From: Candidatus Peregrinibacteria bacterium GW2011_GWA2_33_10
Lineage (GTDB): Bacteria; Patescibacteriota; Gracilibacteria; UBA1369; GWC2-33-13
Assembly (NCBI GenBank): GCA_000989565.1
Contig: LBOO01000004.1
Coordinates: 1 to 50,096, forward strand
DNA: 50,096 nt
Reading direction: 5' to 3'
This document shows, piece after piece, positions 36,138 to 46,500 of this stretch. Made by a program: the position numbers and the translations under genes. Numbering within the stretch: position 1 is the first letter of the stretch; each line of letters opens with the position of its first letter. The notes under the pieces are model-generated. The model was not told the origin of the DNA. It saw only the letters and a list, made by a program, of their open reading frames with translations, and ran no database searches.

Positions 36138-37082
36138 ATGCTCAAACGCTTCACACATCTTTTTTTGATTTTCGTTTTTGTAAATATCTTTTTAATATTT
36201 ATCGGAATAATCGGTTTTGAAAAAATTTTAACATCTCCTCATTTTTATTCCGCAAAATTACAAAAATCATTATCTAAAATATTGATCCAAAATATAGATG
36301 CCCGAAATGAGAATCATTATTATTCGAAAAAAGATTCCGAAGAACTTATAAATAAAATAATTTCAGCGGATAATATAGAGAACAATATAAAAAGCATTGT
36401 AAAACAAATAGAAAAATCGCCGGTTGAAAAACATTTGCAAATTTCTTTATATACCGATGCGAATGAATTAAATCCGGTATTAAATAAAATCGCGAAAAAG
36501 ATAATGGTTAAAATTCCGGAATGTTCGGATGAAAAATCATCTCAAAACAAAGAAGTAATATGTTTTCCTGTTAATCTGACGGAAAACGAAAAAACGGAAT
36601 TGATTATTCAAGAACTACAAACTCAAATAATTTCCAAAATTCCCGGAAAAGTTCAAATCAATACACAAGAACAACCCTTGATTCAATTACGCGATTTATT
36701 ACAAAGATTTTTAAATAATTCAAAAAATATTTATTTGATTCTATTTATAATCTTAAGTGCTCTTATATTTATTCAAGTAATATTGGAATTGGGAAATCCG
36801 AAAAAAATTCCAAACACCATAACTTTTACATTTTTCTATGCCGGTTTAACAAGTCTGTTAACATCATTCATAATATTTGTTGTTCCGAATTATCTGCCGA
36901 AAATCAATTCTCCTCTAGGCAGCGAAGAAAATAATATTATCAATATTTTTCTTTCAATTTTATATAATGATTATTTAATATTCGGTTCGATTTTGCTAAT
37001 TTTTGCTTTTATTATATATTTGATTCAAGAATTAATAATATTTAGTGTCCATAAATATAAAAAACTAAAAAATGAACTATAA
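36138..37082 (+). CDS. Uncharacterised membrane protein, 314 aa
   Basis: One N-terminal membrane helix (about 8-30), a soluble external part of about 160 residues with two Cys (PECSDEK and EVICFPV) that could form a disulfide, then four C-terminal helices (about 197-300) ending in KYKKLKNEL. No family recognised. It overlaps the next membrane protein gene by 11 bp, so the two are translated together and may form a complex. Confidence 0.7.
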   Translation: MLKRFTHLFLIFVFVNIFLIFIGIIGFEKILTSPHFYSAKLQKSLSKILIQNIDARNENHYYSKKDSEELINKIISADNIENNIKSIVKQIEKSPVEKHLQISLYTDANELNPVLNKIAKKIMVKIPECSDEKSSQNKEVICFPVNLTENEKTELIIQELQTQIISKIPGKVQINTQEQPLIQLRDLLQRFLNNSKNIYLILFIILSALIFIQVILELGNPKKIPNTITFTFFYAGLTSLLTSFIIFVVPNYLPKINSPLGSEENNIINIFLSILYNDYLIFGSILLIFAFIIYLIQELIIFSVHKYKKLKNEL

Positions 37083-37449
37083 TCCATCAAAATATTTATG
37101 GCCCGCTTCTATCGCTTCCATAATTTCATGGAGTGCTTTTGCTGTTGTAATAATAAAAGTTGATCCGTATGTTTCTAAAGACATTGCTTTGTTGTTATTT
37201 TTTCTAACACTTTTTTTTTCATTAACAACAACTCTCACAATTATCGGATTTTTATTACGGAAAAAATTCTACCACAATGAAATATTCCACCATCATTTAG
37301 GAATTAGTTTACGCCAAGCAATTTTACTTACGCTCTGCGCCATCGGATGCCTGGCATTTTTATTTTTAGGAGTTCTAACGTGGTGGGACGGCCTTTTACT
37401 GGTATTGATAATCACACTCATAGAATTTTATTTCAGCTCAGGAGAATAG
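37072..37449 (+). CDS. Small membrane protein, 125 aa
   Basis: Three hydrophobic helices (about 12-30, 38-62 and 84-118) with a His-rich cytoplasmic loop (KKFYHNEIFHHHLGISLRQA). No family recognised. It starts inside the 3' end of the preceding membrane protein gene. Layout suggests a subunit of a small membrane complex. Confidence 0.7.
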   Translation: MNYNPSKYLWPASIASIISWSAFAVVIIKVDPYVSKDIALLLFFLTLFFSLTTTLTIIGFLLRKKFYHNEIFHHHLGISLRQAILLTLCAIGCLAFLFLGVLTWWDGLLLVLIITLIEFYFSSGE

Positions 37450-37480
37450 GCTGGCTGAAATCAAAGAGGTTTCTGTGAAT

Positions 37481-38326
37481 CTACTCTAGCACTCTAATAT
37501 TCCAAATCGGCATCAATACAAACCATGCCTTTCCTTCAACGTTTTCGCGAGGTAAAAAGTTAGTGTCTCCATTTCTACAGCCGGAATTCAGAAAGCAATG
37601 CCTTGAATCATTGCTATATCGGCGATTATCACCCATAACAAAAAAATTATCCTCCGGAACCTTAAATAATTTTCCGCTTCTTAAATCAGGATTGGTTTTT
37701 CCTTGATTTAAGTCGTTTAAATAAGGTTCATCCAATTTAAAACTTTCATTTTTTCCCGCGGGTTTTATATAAACATCACCGTTTTTAAGCTCAACCGTAT
37801 CTCCGGGAAGTCCAATGATTCTTTTAATAAAATGTTTCTCATTTTTATTTGGCGGAATAAAAACAACGATATCTCCTCTGTCAGGATCTCCGATTTTAAA
37901 ATTGCCAAAATTCAAATAGCTGAACCTGTTCACAATAATATATTCTCCCTCGCCATCATGACATTTGCTGTTAATAAAATTCAAAGTGTCGCACATCGAA
38001 GTCCCATATACGATAAAAGGAGCTACCAGATAAGTTCTGATTATAAAAATCAAAAGAATTATTATTCCCAAATTAAAAAAAATATCTAAAACAAATAGAA
38101 TTACAGTTTTAAAAGTTAAAGGTTTCTTTTTTTTCTGCTCATGAGCAACCTTATATTTATCCAAAACTTCCTGCTCTTTTAAAGTAGCGTTAACATTACT
38201 GGAAATTGAATTGTTCAATTGATAAACTTGATTATTTTCAGAAGTTGGAGTGCTTTTGTTTTGCTCATTTGGATTAGTATCACCAAATCCAAAGCTGATT
38301 TTATGATTATTTTGATTATTTTCCAT
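37481..38326 (-). CDS. lepB: Signal peptidase I
   Basis: 281 residues. Membrane serine-lysine protease that removes signal peptides from exported proteins, several of which this window encodes. A disordered, Asn-rich N-terminal extension of about 70 residues precedes one membrane helix (about 73-100). Catalytic S110 lies in YGTSMCDTL and K168 in HFIKRIIGLPGD; box E is FFVMGDNRRYSNDSRHC. The N-terminal extension is longer than in model bacteria. Confidence 0.94.
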   Translation of the reverse strand: MENNQNNHKISFGFGDTNPNEQNKSTPTSENNQVYQLNNSISSNVNATLKEQEVLDKYKVAHEQKKKKPLTFKTVILFVLDIFFNLGIIILLIFIIRTYLVAPFIVYGTSMCDTLNFINSKCHDGEGEYIIVNRFSYLNFGNFKIGDPDRGDIVVFIPPNKNEKHFIKRIIGLPGDTVELKNGDVYIKPAGKNESFKLDEPYLNDLNQGKTNPDLRSGKLFKVPEDNFFVMGDNRRYSNDSRHCFLNSGCRNGDTNFLPRENVEGKAWFVLMPIWNIRVLE

Positions 38327-38401
38327 ATAAATTTAAAATTATGCTATAAAAATCTACTCTTATTGATAATAAAAAACAACATAAAAACCTAAAACGACTC
38401 A

Positions 38402-38430
38402 TTGTTTTAAAAAAAAGAATTTGTTATATT
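38402..38430 (+). promoter_or_regulatory. Promoter for the PH-domain gene
   Basis: TTGTTT (38402-38407), a 17-bp spacer and TATATT (38425-38430), 29 bp before the ATG at 38460. Confidence 0.5.
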
Positions 38431-38459
38431 AATAATAAATTAAATTAAAAACAGACCCC

Positions 38460-39044
38460 ATGGTCCTGGCTAAAATTTTGTTTAAAACATATTTAGAGGA
38501 GAATGAAGAGCTAAAATATGTTGCCCACCGGCATTTATTTACAGAATGGCGGAATTTCGCTAAAACAATTATTGCCAGTCTGATTTTGCCGATAATATTT
38601 TATATTTTATTCCCATTCGCGCCATTTCTTTATCTTTGGATATTATGGTTTTCCATAGGCATAATAAGATTTATTTATAAATTGGCGGATTGGTATTTTG
38701 ATGTATGGTTAATTACCGATTTATCCGTTATAGATGTCCAGTGGAATGGTATATTTGACAGATCTTCATCTCGAATGGAATACACAGGAATAAAAGGTTT
38801 AACCTATAACATAAAAGGATTTTGGGGTACGATTTTTGGTTATGGCGATACTACGCTGGAGCATGCGATCAATTCGAATAATTTTGTTTTGGAAAAGGCG
38901 GCTCATCCAAAAAAAATTGAAAGAATATTGCTTAATAATCAAAACGAATTTATCCATAGCCAAACAATGAGTGATCATGAGGCGTTAAAACAGATGCTGA
39001 TAGAAATGCTTTTAAAAGATAAAGCGAAAAAAGAGAGTAATTAA
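38460..39044 (+). CDS. Bacterial PH-domain (YdbS-like) membrane protein, 194 aa
   Basis: Two membrane helices in the first half (about 36-54 and 56-76), then DVWLITDLSVIDVQWNGIF and YTGIKGLTYNIKGFWGTIFG, the beta-strands of a bacterial PH domain. The C-terminus is a charged helix. Members are widespread, with an unclear membrane role. It begins a plus-strand run with the HEPN-like gene and the CoaE-like kinase. Confidence 0.75.
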   Translation: MVLAKILFKTYLEENEELKYVAHRHLFTEWRNFAKTIIASLILPIIFYILFPFAPFLYLWILWFSIGIIRFIYKLADWYFDVWLITDLSVIDVQWNGIFDRSSSRMEYTGIKGLTYNIKGFWGTIFGYGDTTLEHAINSNNFVLEKAAHPKKIERILLNNQNEFIHSQTMSDHEALKQMLIEMLLKDKAKKESN

Positions 39045-39067
39045 AAATTATTAATTATCGATTATCC

Positions 39068-39472
39068 ATGGACCTGATTTTTCTTTTTATCATTATCTTC
39101 ATAATAGCCGATATATTATTTGCTTTTTTTATCATAAAAAAAAGAAAAAAAATATCCGCGAAAGATCTGAAATTCATTAAAAACAAATGGCAAAAAATAA
39201 AAAATATATTTGAAAATGATCCGAAATCAGCCATTTTAGAGGCCGATAAAGTTTTGGACTTAATTTTATTTAAAAAAGGTTATCAAGGTTCTACTGGAGA
39301 AAAACTGAAAAAAAGCGCTAAATTATTTTCAAATCTCAATGAAATTTGGCACGCTCATAAAACCCGAAATAAAATCGCTCATGAAATTGATTATTCAATA
39401 TCTTCGGCGGAAAGCCAAAAAGTACTTAAAATATTTGAAAAAGCATTCAAAGATTTAGGAATAGAACTATGA
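39068..39472 (+). CDS. Membrane-anchored HEPN-like protein, 134 aa
   Basis: An N-terminal membrane helix (4-23), a basic patch (KKRKK), then an all-helical domain. Its last part has TRNKIAHEIDY with R100 and H105 spaced as R-x4-H, the signature of HEPN RNases. The helices around it (AILEADKVLDLILFKKGY, AESQKVLKIFEKAF) fit the HEPN bundle. This is a motif-level match. No nucleotidyltransferase or CRISPR partner is adjacent, and its 3' end overlaps the CoaE-like gene by 4 bp. It may be an RNase or only a HEPN-shaped binding domain. Confidence 0.6.
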   Translation: MDLIFLFIIIFIIADILFAFFIIKKRKKISAKDLKFIKNKWQKIKNIFENDPKSAILEADKVLDLILFKKGYQGSTGEKLKKSAKLFSNLNEIWHAHKTRNKIAHEIDYSISSAESQKVLKIFEKAFKDLGIEL

Positions 39473-40053
39473 AAAATGAATTAAGACAATCAATAATACG
39501 TATTTCCATAATCGGCCCCATTTCTAGCGGAAAAACATTTGCCGCGAAATTGATTCACAAGAATCTTGAAAATTCAGTCTATTTTAATTGTGATGATTTT
39601 GTAGATGAATTATACAAAAAGGATAATCAAGGATACAAAATAATCAATAAAAAATTTTCGGATAAATATCTGACCCGGAAAAAACAAATTGATAAAAAGA
39701 AATTAGCCCAAGACATTTTTTCAAAACCTGAAATCAAAAAACAAATGGAAGATTTAATCCATCCTTTAGTAATGGCTGAAATAAAAAAAATAATTAAAAA
39801 TCATAAAAACAAAATTATTATAATCGAATCTTTACCGTCAATAATAAAGTTATTTAAACCAAGTTCAGTTATTGAGATCATATCTGATTTTTCAAATATT
39901 CAAAAAAGAAATAAAAAATTTGAACCAAAAATTCTTAAAAAAATTTATAATAGTTACAACTCACCTAAAATAACTAAAATTCAAATCCAAAATAATGAAA
40001 CAAAAACAAAATTTAAAAATAAGGTTTTATACTGTTCCACTTTAAAAAAATAA
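39469..40053 (+). CDS. coaE: Dephospho-CoA kinase-like protein, 194 aa
   Basis: P-loop GPISSGKT (16-23), a DDFVDELY segment, QIDKKKLAQDIFSKPEIKKQ and LIHPLVMAEI, which parallel CoaE (IDR-xxLA-xxVF and HP motifs). CoaE phosphorylates dephospho-CoA, the last step of CoA synthesis. It is divergent: Lys-rich, and its LID region is short, so another small-molecule kinase is possible. Translationally coupled (ATGA overlap) to the HEPN-like gene. Confidence 0.65.
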   Translation: MKNELRQSIIRISIIGPISSGKTFAAKLIHKNLENSVYFNCDDFVDELYKKDNQGYKIINKKFSDKYLTRKKQIDKKKLAQDIFSKPEIKKQMEDLIHPLVMAEIKKIIKNHKNKIIIIESLPSIIKLFKPSSVIEIISDFSNIQKRNKKFEPKILKKIYNSYNSPKITKIQIQNNETKTKFKNKVLYCSTLKK

Positions 40054-40146
40054 AATTAAACCCCCATCTCTTCCCAAAATAAAAAATAAATTATATATTT
40101 AACTAGAACTCTTCCTAATCACAAATCACTAATTCCCAATATCTCA

Positions 40147-41580
40147 ATGCCTACCTATATCCCCACCATCGGACTCGAAATACACGCTCAAATATCCACT
40201 AAAACCAAATTGTTTTGCTCTTGCGACAATGATTCTTTTGACAAAGAACCTAATATTAATACTTGTCCTGTTTGTATGGGATTCCCCGGAACATTACCTG
40301 TTTTAAATCAAGACGCTCTCAAAAAAGCCATCATGGCTTCTTTGGCATTGAATTGCAAAATAAACAATTTCTCTCGTTTTGACCGTAAAAATTATTTCTA
40401 TCCTGATTTGCCGAGCGGATTTCAAATTTCACAGTATGAGCAGCCATTAGCCGAAAAAGGCAATTTGATTGTCAATGTGGAAAACGTGGAAAAAAATATT
40501 GGGATTACGCGATTACATATGGAAAATGATGCCGGCAAGCTAACGCACGTTCCGGGAGGAACTCTTTGCGATTATAATAGAAGCGGTACGCCGCTTATGG
40601 AAATCGTTTCTGAGCCGGACATAACTACCCCGAAAGAAGCAGTTTCATACGCCAGAGAAATTCAAAAAATTATACGAGCCGTTGATTCCTCGGATGCGGA
40701 TATGGAAAAAGGGATGATGAGATTTGACATAAATGTATCTCTTAAAAAACCTGAAGATAAGCAATTGGGAGTGAAAGTTGAAGTGAAAAATTTAAATTCA
40801 TTCAGATCATTGGAAAAAGCTTTAGAATACGAAATCTCCCGCCAAACAGAATCACTGAAAAAAGGAGAATCAATAATTCAGGAAACACGCGGTTTTGATG
40901 CTGAAAAAGAAATTACAGTATCACAAAGAGTAAAAGAACAAGCTCATGATTATCGCTATTTCCCGGAGCCTGACTTACCTCCAATGGAAATTGCAAAAAA
41001 TGAAATTGAAGAAATGAAAAAAGCCCTTCCTGAGCTTCCGTCTGCTAAAAAAGATAGATATCAAAAAGAATATGATTTACAAGAACACTATATTGAAACA
41101 CTGCTGGAAGATATAGATTTGGGAAAATTTTTTGAAGAACTTGTCGCATTAACGAATTTACCTCAACGATCAATAACATGGACCAATGACATAATTTTAA
41201 ATCAATTAAAAAAAGAAAAAATTTCAATTAAAGAGGCAAAAATTAAAGCGCCGGAATTAGCGTATTTAATTAAAGCAATTGAAAACAATGAAATTTCCAA
41301 TCTAAAAGCCAAAGAAGAAATTTTTCCGGAAATGTGGGAAACAGGAGAAACTCCTGAAATAATTATAGAAAAAAAAGGTTTAAAACAAGTGAATGACTTA
41401 AGTTCATTGGAACAAATTTGCAGTCAAATAATCGCGGAAAATCAAAAAGCAGTAGCAGACCTAAAAAACGGAAATGAACGAAGCTTAGGATTTTTGGTAG
41501 GGCAGGGAATGGCTAAATCTAAAGGACAAGCGAATCCAAAAATATTAAGTGAAATAATTAGAAAAAAAATAAATCAGTGA
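40147..41580 (+). CDS. gatB: Asp/Glu-tRNA amidotransferase subunit B
   Basis: 477 residues, full length. GatB activates mischarged Asp-tRNA(Asn)/Glu-tRNA(Gln) for amidation. Zinc Cys C24, C26, C40 and C43 lie in the KLFCSCDN and NTCPVCMGFPG segments; then DRKNYFYPDLPSGFQISQYE, HMENDAGKLTHVPGG, LMEIVSEPD and YRYFPEPDLPP. The C-terminal YqeY-like tail ends in GQANPKILSEII. gatA and gatC are not in the window. Confidence 0.96.
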   Translation: MPTYIPTIGLEIHAQISTKTKLFCSCDNDSFDKEPNINTCPVCMGFPGTLPVLNQDALKKAIMASLALNCKINNFSRFDRKNYFYPDLPSGFQISQYEQPLAEKGNLIVNVENVEKNIGITRLHMENDAGKLTHVPGGTLCDYNRSGTPLMEIVSEPDITTPKEAVSYAREIQKIIRAVDSSDADMEKGMMRFDINVSLKKPEDKQLGVKVEVKNLNSFRSLEKALEYEISRQTESLKKGESIIQETRGFDAEKEITVSQRVKEQAHDYRYFPEPDLPPMEIAKNEIEEMKKALPELPSAKKDRYQKEYDLQEHYIETLLEDIDLGKFFEELVALTNLPQRSITWTNDIILNQLKKEKISIKEAKIKAPELAYLIKAIENNEISNLKAKEEIFPEMWETGETPEIIIEKKGLKQVNDLSSLEQICSQIIAENQKAVADLKNGNERSLGFLVGQGMAKSKGQANPKILSEIIRKKINQ

Positions 41581-41613
41581 TCACTAAAATAAATTAATCT
41601 AATCCACCATCTC

Positions 41614-41868
41614 ATGATAACCACCGCCGTAGACATTCTATACCTCGCCCTTGCAATCTCCAGTATTCTAATCGCGATATTCCTCTGTGTGGCCTTAATA
41701 TTCCTCACGCTTATATTAAAAGATGTTTCTGAAGTCACAAAAAAAGCCCGCGAAGTATCAGATAAAATAAATAGACTAATAATCGAACCCACTAAAATTA
41801 TTAACGAAATCAGAAAAAAGTTCAAAATGGTACAAAAAATAGTCGAAGAAAAAAGGAAGAAATCTTGA
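41614..41868 (+). CDS. Small DUF948-like membrane protein, 84 aa
   Basis: One membrane helix (about 5-34), then an amphipathic, coiled-coil-prone helix (DVSEVTKKAREVSDKINRLI) and a basic end (EEKRKKS). The layout resembles DUF948 proteins, often near division or wall genes, but the match is loose. It ends just before the heptamer array that overlaps the convergent wecG end. Confidence 0.6.
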   Translation: MITTAVDILYLALAISSILIAIFLCVALIFLTLILKDVSEVTKKAREVSDKINRLIIEPTKIINEIRKKFKMVQKIVEEKRKKS

Positions 41869-41873
41869 TACTT

Positions 41874-41894
41874 ATTACGAATTACGAATTACGA
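41874..41894. repeat. ATTACGR heptamer array 3, inside the wecG end
   Basis: Three ATTACGA units. They encode the last residues and the stop codon of the minus-strand glycosyltransferase (C-terminus VIRNS). Confidence 0.85.
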
Positions 41895-42687
41895 CCCATG
41901 GAAACCTCACCACCGCATTAAAAATCCTTCTAATTCTCCAAGGTTGTTTTACTAATCGATAAAGCCATTCCAATCCGAATTTTCTCATCCAATTAGGGGC
42001 TCTTTTTACAACACCGGCAATGTAATCAAAACTACCTCCTACTCCCATCGCGACTTTAATATTTTTCAATTCATGCAGATGCTCGGCAATCCACAATTCC
42101 TGCTTAGGAGCTCCAAATGCCACAAATAGAATTTCTGCTTTTGAAATCTCAATTTTCTTTTTAATTAAAGGAAATGTTTGATAACTGACATCTCCGGAAA
42201 AACACCCAACAAATTCACATTTATAATTTAAATTTTGCATTTTCTTTATTGCTTCTTCCGCCACACCATCTATTGCTCCAAGCAAAAAAACTTTTCTCGG
42301 TATTCTTTTGCAAATTTCTTTCATAAAATCTACACCCGTAATTCTATTCGCAAAAGTTAAAAATTTAAATTTAAACAATTTATAAAATATAAACTTTAAA
42401 GTCCTAAAAAGAATTATAAAAATATTTAAAATTTTTACCTTGCTTAAATTTTTACATACATAAGCCGCCCAAACCAGTCCTGCCCCATCAATGATTTTCA
42501 AATCAGCATTATTTAAAATATTTTTAAAAACAATATCTTTTTGCGCCGCCAACAAAATTTCCGGGTTCGGAGTTACACTATAATGTTGCTTTTCCAAATT
42601 ACAAAAGTCTTCTATTTTCCTCAAAGCTTCCTCCGTTCCAATATTATCCAAGTTAACTCCCAAAATATTTATCTTATCAATTTTCAT
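41875..42687 (-). CDS. WecG/TagA/CpsF-family glycosyltransferase, 270 aa
   Basis: GT26 family member that adds an N-acetylmannosamine(-uronic acid)-type sugar to a lipid-linked intermediate. Seen: TPNPEILLAAQKD, IDGAGLVWAAY with the catalytic Asp, LGAIDGVAEEAI, VAFGAPKQELWIAEH and GGSFDYIAGVVKRAPNWMRK. The last codons are heptamer-repeat sequence. It follows the Trm9-like methyltransferase, separated only by another heptamer array. Fits the glycan genes at 29.8-33.5 kb. Confidence 0.92.
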   Translation of the reverse strand: MKIDKINILGVNLDNIGTEEALRKIEDFCNLEKQHYSVTPNPEILLAAQKDIVFKNILNNADLKIIDGAGLVWAAYVCKNLSKVKILNIFIILFRTLKFIFYKLFKFKFLTFANRITGVDFMKEICKRIPRKVFLLGAIDGVAEEAIKKMQNLNYKCEFVGCFSGDVSYQTFPLIKKKIEISKAEILFVAFGAPKQELWIAEHLHELKNIKVAMGVGGSFDYIAGVVKRAPNWMRKFGLEWLYRLVKQPWRIRRIFNAVVRFPWVVIRNS

Positions 42688-42693
42688 TTTACT

Positions 42694-42714
42694 AATTACA
42701 AATTACTAATTACT
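42694..42714. repeat. AATTACT/AATTACA heptamer array 4 (degenerate)
   Basis: Three 7-bp units between the methyltransferase stop codon (which lies inside the array) and the wecG start. Confidence 0.7.
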
Positions 42715-43440
42715 ATTTTCATACACTCCCCACCAATTAAATGCTTCCTTTAATCCCCCTCTTTCGCCCCTTTTCGTTCCAAAAACCTCTAATCGTTTTA
42801 ACCCATTCCCTTCAATTAAATCACTAAATTCCGCCGCATGAAAAGCATAATAATATCTTAAAGATTTCTTTTCCTTTCCCCAATAAAAAAACAAATCCTT
42901 TTTTGATTTGTTGCCAAAAGTTAAAATACTGTTTAAAGCCGCTTTTTTACGTATTTTATCAAATTTAGGTTGATACATATTCCAAGTAGAAATAATCGCA
43001 ATTCCCTTGTTTTTCAAAACTCTTTTTATTTCAGAAATAGCTTTTTTTCGATATTCAACTGAAGGAATATGGTGAAGTACGGCAATACAAAAAATAATAT
43101 CAAAACTTGAATCTCTAAAAGGCAATTTCAGAATATTTCCTTGAACAAAATTCTTATTTGAAAAATTTTTTTTAGCCTCTTCGATTAACTTTTTTGATTG
43201 ATCCAATCCCGTATAATCAATTGAATAATTTTTTAAAAATTCGACCAATCGTCCATTGCCACATCCAACATCAAGTACTTTCGCGCCTTTTTTAAAATAT
43301 TTTTCAAAAAATTTAAACTCCGGCCAAATATGTTTTCTGGTTTCAGAAAACTCTTGTCCAATCTCTTCGTAATTTTGATTAACAATACCTAAAATTTTAT
43401 CCGCAGTTCGTTTTAACATAGCAAAATTATAAATCCCCAT
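42706..43440 (-). CDS. Trm9/ALKBH8-like SAM methyltransferase, 244 aa
   Basis: Class I methyltransferase with SAM motif VLDVGCGNGRLVEF (55-68), FCIAVLHHIPS and ISEIKRVLKNKG. Before it comes NYEEIGQEFSETRKHIWPEF (23-42), and near the end RYYYAFHAAEFSDLI, both typical of Trm9-type tRNA wobble-uridine methyltransferases rather than generic ones. The tRNA role is inferred from these motifs. Its start may be M8 (43419). It is divergent from the 1104-residue protein. Confidence 0.75.
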   Translation of the reverse strand: MGIYNFAMLKRTADKILGIVNQNYEEIGQEFSETRKHIWPEFKFFEKYFKKGAKVLDVGCGNGRLVEFLKNYSIDYTGLDQSKKLIEEAKKNFSNKNFVQGNILKLPFRDSSFDIIFCIAVLHHIPSVEYRKKAISEIKRVLKNKGIAIISTWNMYQPKFDKIRKKAALNSILTFGNKSKKDLFFYWGKEKKSLRYYYAFHAAEFSDLIEGNGLKRLEVFGTKRGERGGLKEAFNWWGVYENSN

Positions 43441-43504
43441 TATTTAAGCATAAAACCAAGAATATGTCATTGAAAATCATAATCGATATACGCATTAAAA
43501 TCTT

Positions 43505-43533
43505 TTGCTAATATAGTCAAAAAACATTATAAT
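43505..43533 (+). promoter_or_regulatory. Promoter for the 1104-residue protein
   Basis: TTGCTA (43505-43510), a 17-bp spacer and a perfect TATAAT (43528-43533), 26 bp before the ATG at 43560. Confidence 0.6.
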
Positions 43534-43559
43534 ATAATAATAAAACCAAAACAAAAAAA

Positions 43560-46500
43560 ATGCATTTTTATAATCAAAATTTTAAAAATACCTTTATCTA
43601 CTTTGTAGATCCCTCTAAAATCGGATCTACAGGTTCTATCCCCGAACGATTGCGAGAAAAACCTCGTGAAAGCATTGAAAGACCCGATTACTCCGACATA
43701 GGAAGAGAATTCAATCAGGAAATCAGTAAAGAAAAGTTTCAGGGAAAAAGAACAGAGGTTTTTGAATTTAAAAAAGGGGAAAGAAGAGATGTAGCTTTAG
43801 ATCAAAAAGCAACCCAAATTCAGGAAAATATTGAACAGCAAAAATTAGACGAAGAAACCCCTCGTTCCATTGAAGCTTGGGATTATAACCGTCCATTAAA
43901 TTATCCGGAACAAATTACATTACAAACAGTTTTAACTTCATTAATAACAAAAGCCCAAGAAAAGAAATTAATTGATGAAGAAATAAAAAGCCCGTTCGAA
44001 CTAAGTTTAAAATTAGGATCACATTTAAATTATTTCAATGCTTCAGAAAGAAGTTTAATCAGAAAATTTGGAGGTCTGCTTGAGCATAGAGACAGTTTTT
44101 TGGATAGACAGTTACGAATGCTTTGGCCCCAAATAAAACAAGATGTTGATAAAAGCACAAAAGAAGTGGAAAAAATAAAAAGCGATCCAATAAAATATTT
44201 TAATGGATTGGGAGGAATGGCAAAAGCAGCCATCGCCATAGTTGGAGCTTATGCCGCCTATAAATTAGTATTAAAACCCGTATTTAACTTTTTAACTGAG
44301 AAAAACAGTGAAAATAAACCGGAAAAAAAAGGCGGAATTATCGGAAAATTGGCATTGATTTTAATCCCTCTATTGGCATTTGGCGGTTTATTTAAAGGCA
44401 AAGAGTTAATAGATTGGTTCAAAGAAAAATTAAACTACGACTTCAGCCTCGATAATATTAAAAATTTCTTTGAAAATTTAATAAAAAATCCTTGGGAAGC
44501 AATAACAAGTTTTTTTAGCAAAGACAAGAACAAAGAAAAAGAAAAACCCGATGAAGAATATAATAAATTGCACGAATCAACAATCAAAGAAATCGAAAAA
44601 GTAACAGGCAAAAAAATTAAACCGGAAACCATAAAACAAATGGGAAAAGAAAAATTTACTGATTTTTATCAGGAAAATATATTTGAAAAATTTATAGATG
44701 ATAAAATTCAGGAATGGGGCATTTTTTCTACGTACATTCCCATTGATGCATTTAAAACCGGATTTATTGAAGATTCCCGCTCAATACGATCATATCTGAA
44801 AACACATGAAGAAGAAATCAACAAATTACGTCAAGCAGGAAAAATCACCGACGATACAAAAGTAAATCAAGTTTTGGAAATGATTTTAAATCCTGATGAA
44901 AGTTATAGCGAAAGTTCAACACAGGAAGAAATTCAGGAAAAACAAGAAAGGGAAACTTATATTACTTCGCTTAATTCGCCTGAGAAAAAAACATTAGCGC
45001 GAGAATTCGAAAAAAACTTATTATATCTTCCTTCAGACAAATTGATTCAATCATTTCTGGAAAAAGGAGAAAAATCTCAAAAAATTAATATTGATTTATT
45101 GAAAAAACTGTTTGCGGAAAAGCAAACTTTAATGGCTGAATATTGCGAATTATTACAATCAAACGCTCCGATTGAGGAAATTAAAGAGAAAATAGCCCAA
45201 ATTCACGAAACATATTTGGATATAAATGAAGAATTAAAAGCTCTTTATCAGGAAATAATGATAATTAAAAACGATGAAACATTATTAAAATTGCTTCTTT
45301 TACAACATGACAAAATATTAAAAGCTCTAAAAACTTATTTAACAGCCCCGGCCATATACAAAGAATACCGCAGCTTCCGCAGATCAAAAAAAATAAGAGA
45401 AGCAGCTCAATTCATAAGTGAAAAAACAAAAACTCCAAAAGAATTAATGGATCAAAAAATCTCACAATCAAATACCCGCGTAAGTGAAATTGACACTGAA
45501 ATAACGCAAAAACAAACCGCTCAAGCAATCACGATTGATGAATCAGAAAGAAAAAAATTAAAATATGAAATTGAAAACCTGAACGATCAAAAAAAATATC
45601 ATCAATTTATAAAAGATTTAAACGAACAAAAAAAGTTGCTATTGGATAAAGAACAATTACTAAAAACAACATCAGTTCCGGCTGATCGAACAAGAATTGA
45701 AGGAGAAATAAAAACTTTAAAGGCGCAAATCGATGATGTAAATATAAAAAAACTGGACATAGAAGGAAGAGTTTTAAATATTGAAGCTAGAAATCTTAGA
45801 ACAACATTAGAAAGTGATTTTGGATTGGCAGGTGAATCAAATAAAGTCATAAAATCAAAACATTTTGAAAAAATAGATAATGTTGGTAAAAAATTCCTAG
45901 AATATAGAAGCTCATTAGAAGAAATCATACACAAGAAAGCCACTTTACTTGAGGAAGAATTAATAAAAATGGATAAAGGTTTGGCTCATGACCCAACGTT
46001 AATTGACAAACTTAAAAACGAAATAAATGATATAACAAAAAAACAAACCAATATGGAAAAGAATCTGTTTATAGGTATTGATGGATTCTTAAACCGCTCA
46101 TGGCAAAAAATACAGGAAGCTCTTCATTTAAATAAAATTACAGGACCGCAATCAAAACAGGAAATCCAAAAATTAAGAGAATACGTCTTAAAAGTCTATG
46201 AAAATCAAAGAATAGCTAAAAGACAAACATTAACAGGAAAAATTGCTCAAGGAATTCTTGACAATAAATTATTTAAAATCGGAGGAAAAAAAGCAAAAGC
46301 AATATTTTTAACCACTCAACTCACAATAGGCACAACAATGAATACCAAAGAAACCGAAGGCGGAAAAAAAGTGGGTATTGCTCAAGCTGCGACTCAAACA
46401 ATAGCTGATTTAGCACCGGTTACCGGTACTCTATCTGATTTATATTCAGCTGCTTCAGGAAAAGAATATTTTACAGGAAAAAGTTTGGAATTTGGCGATA

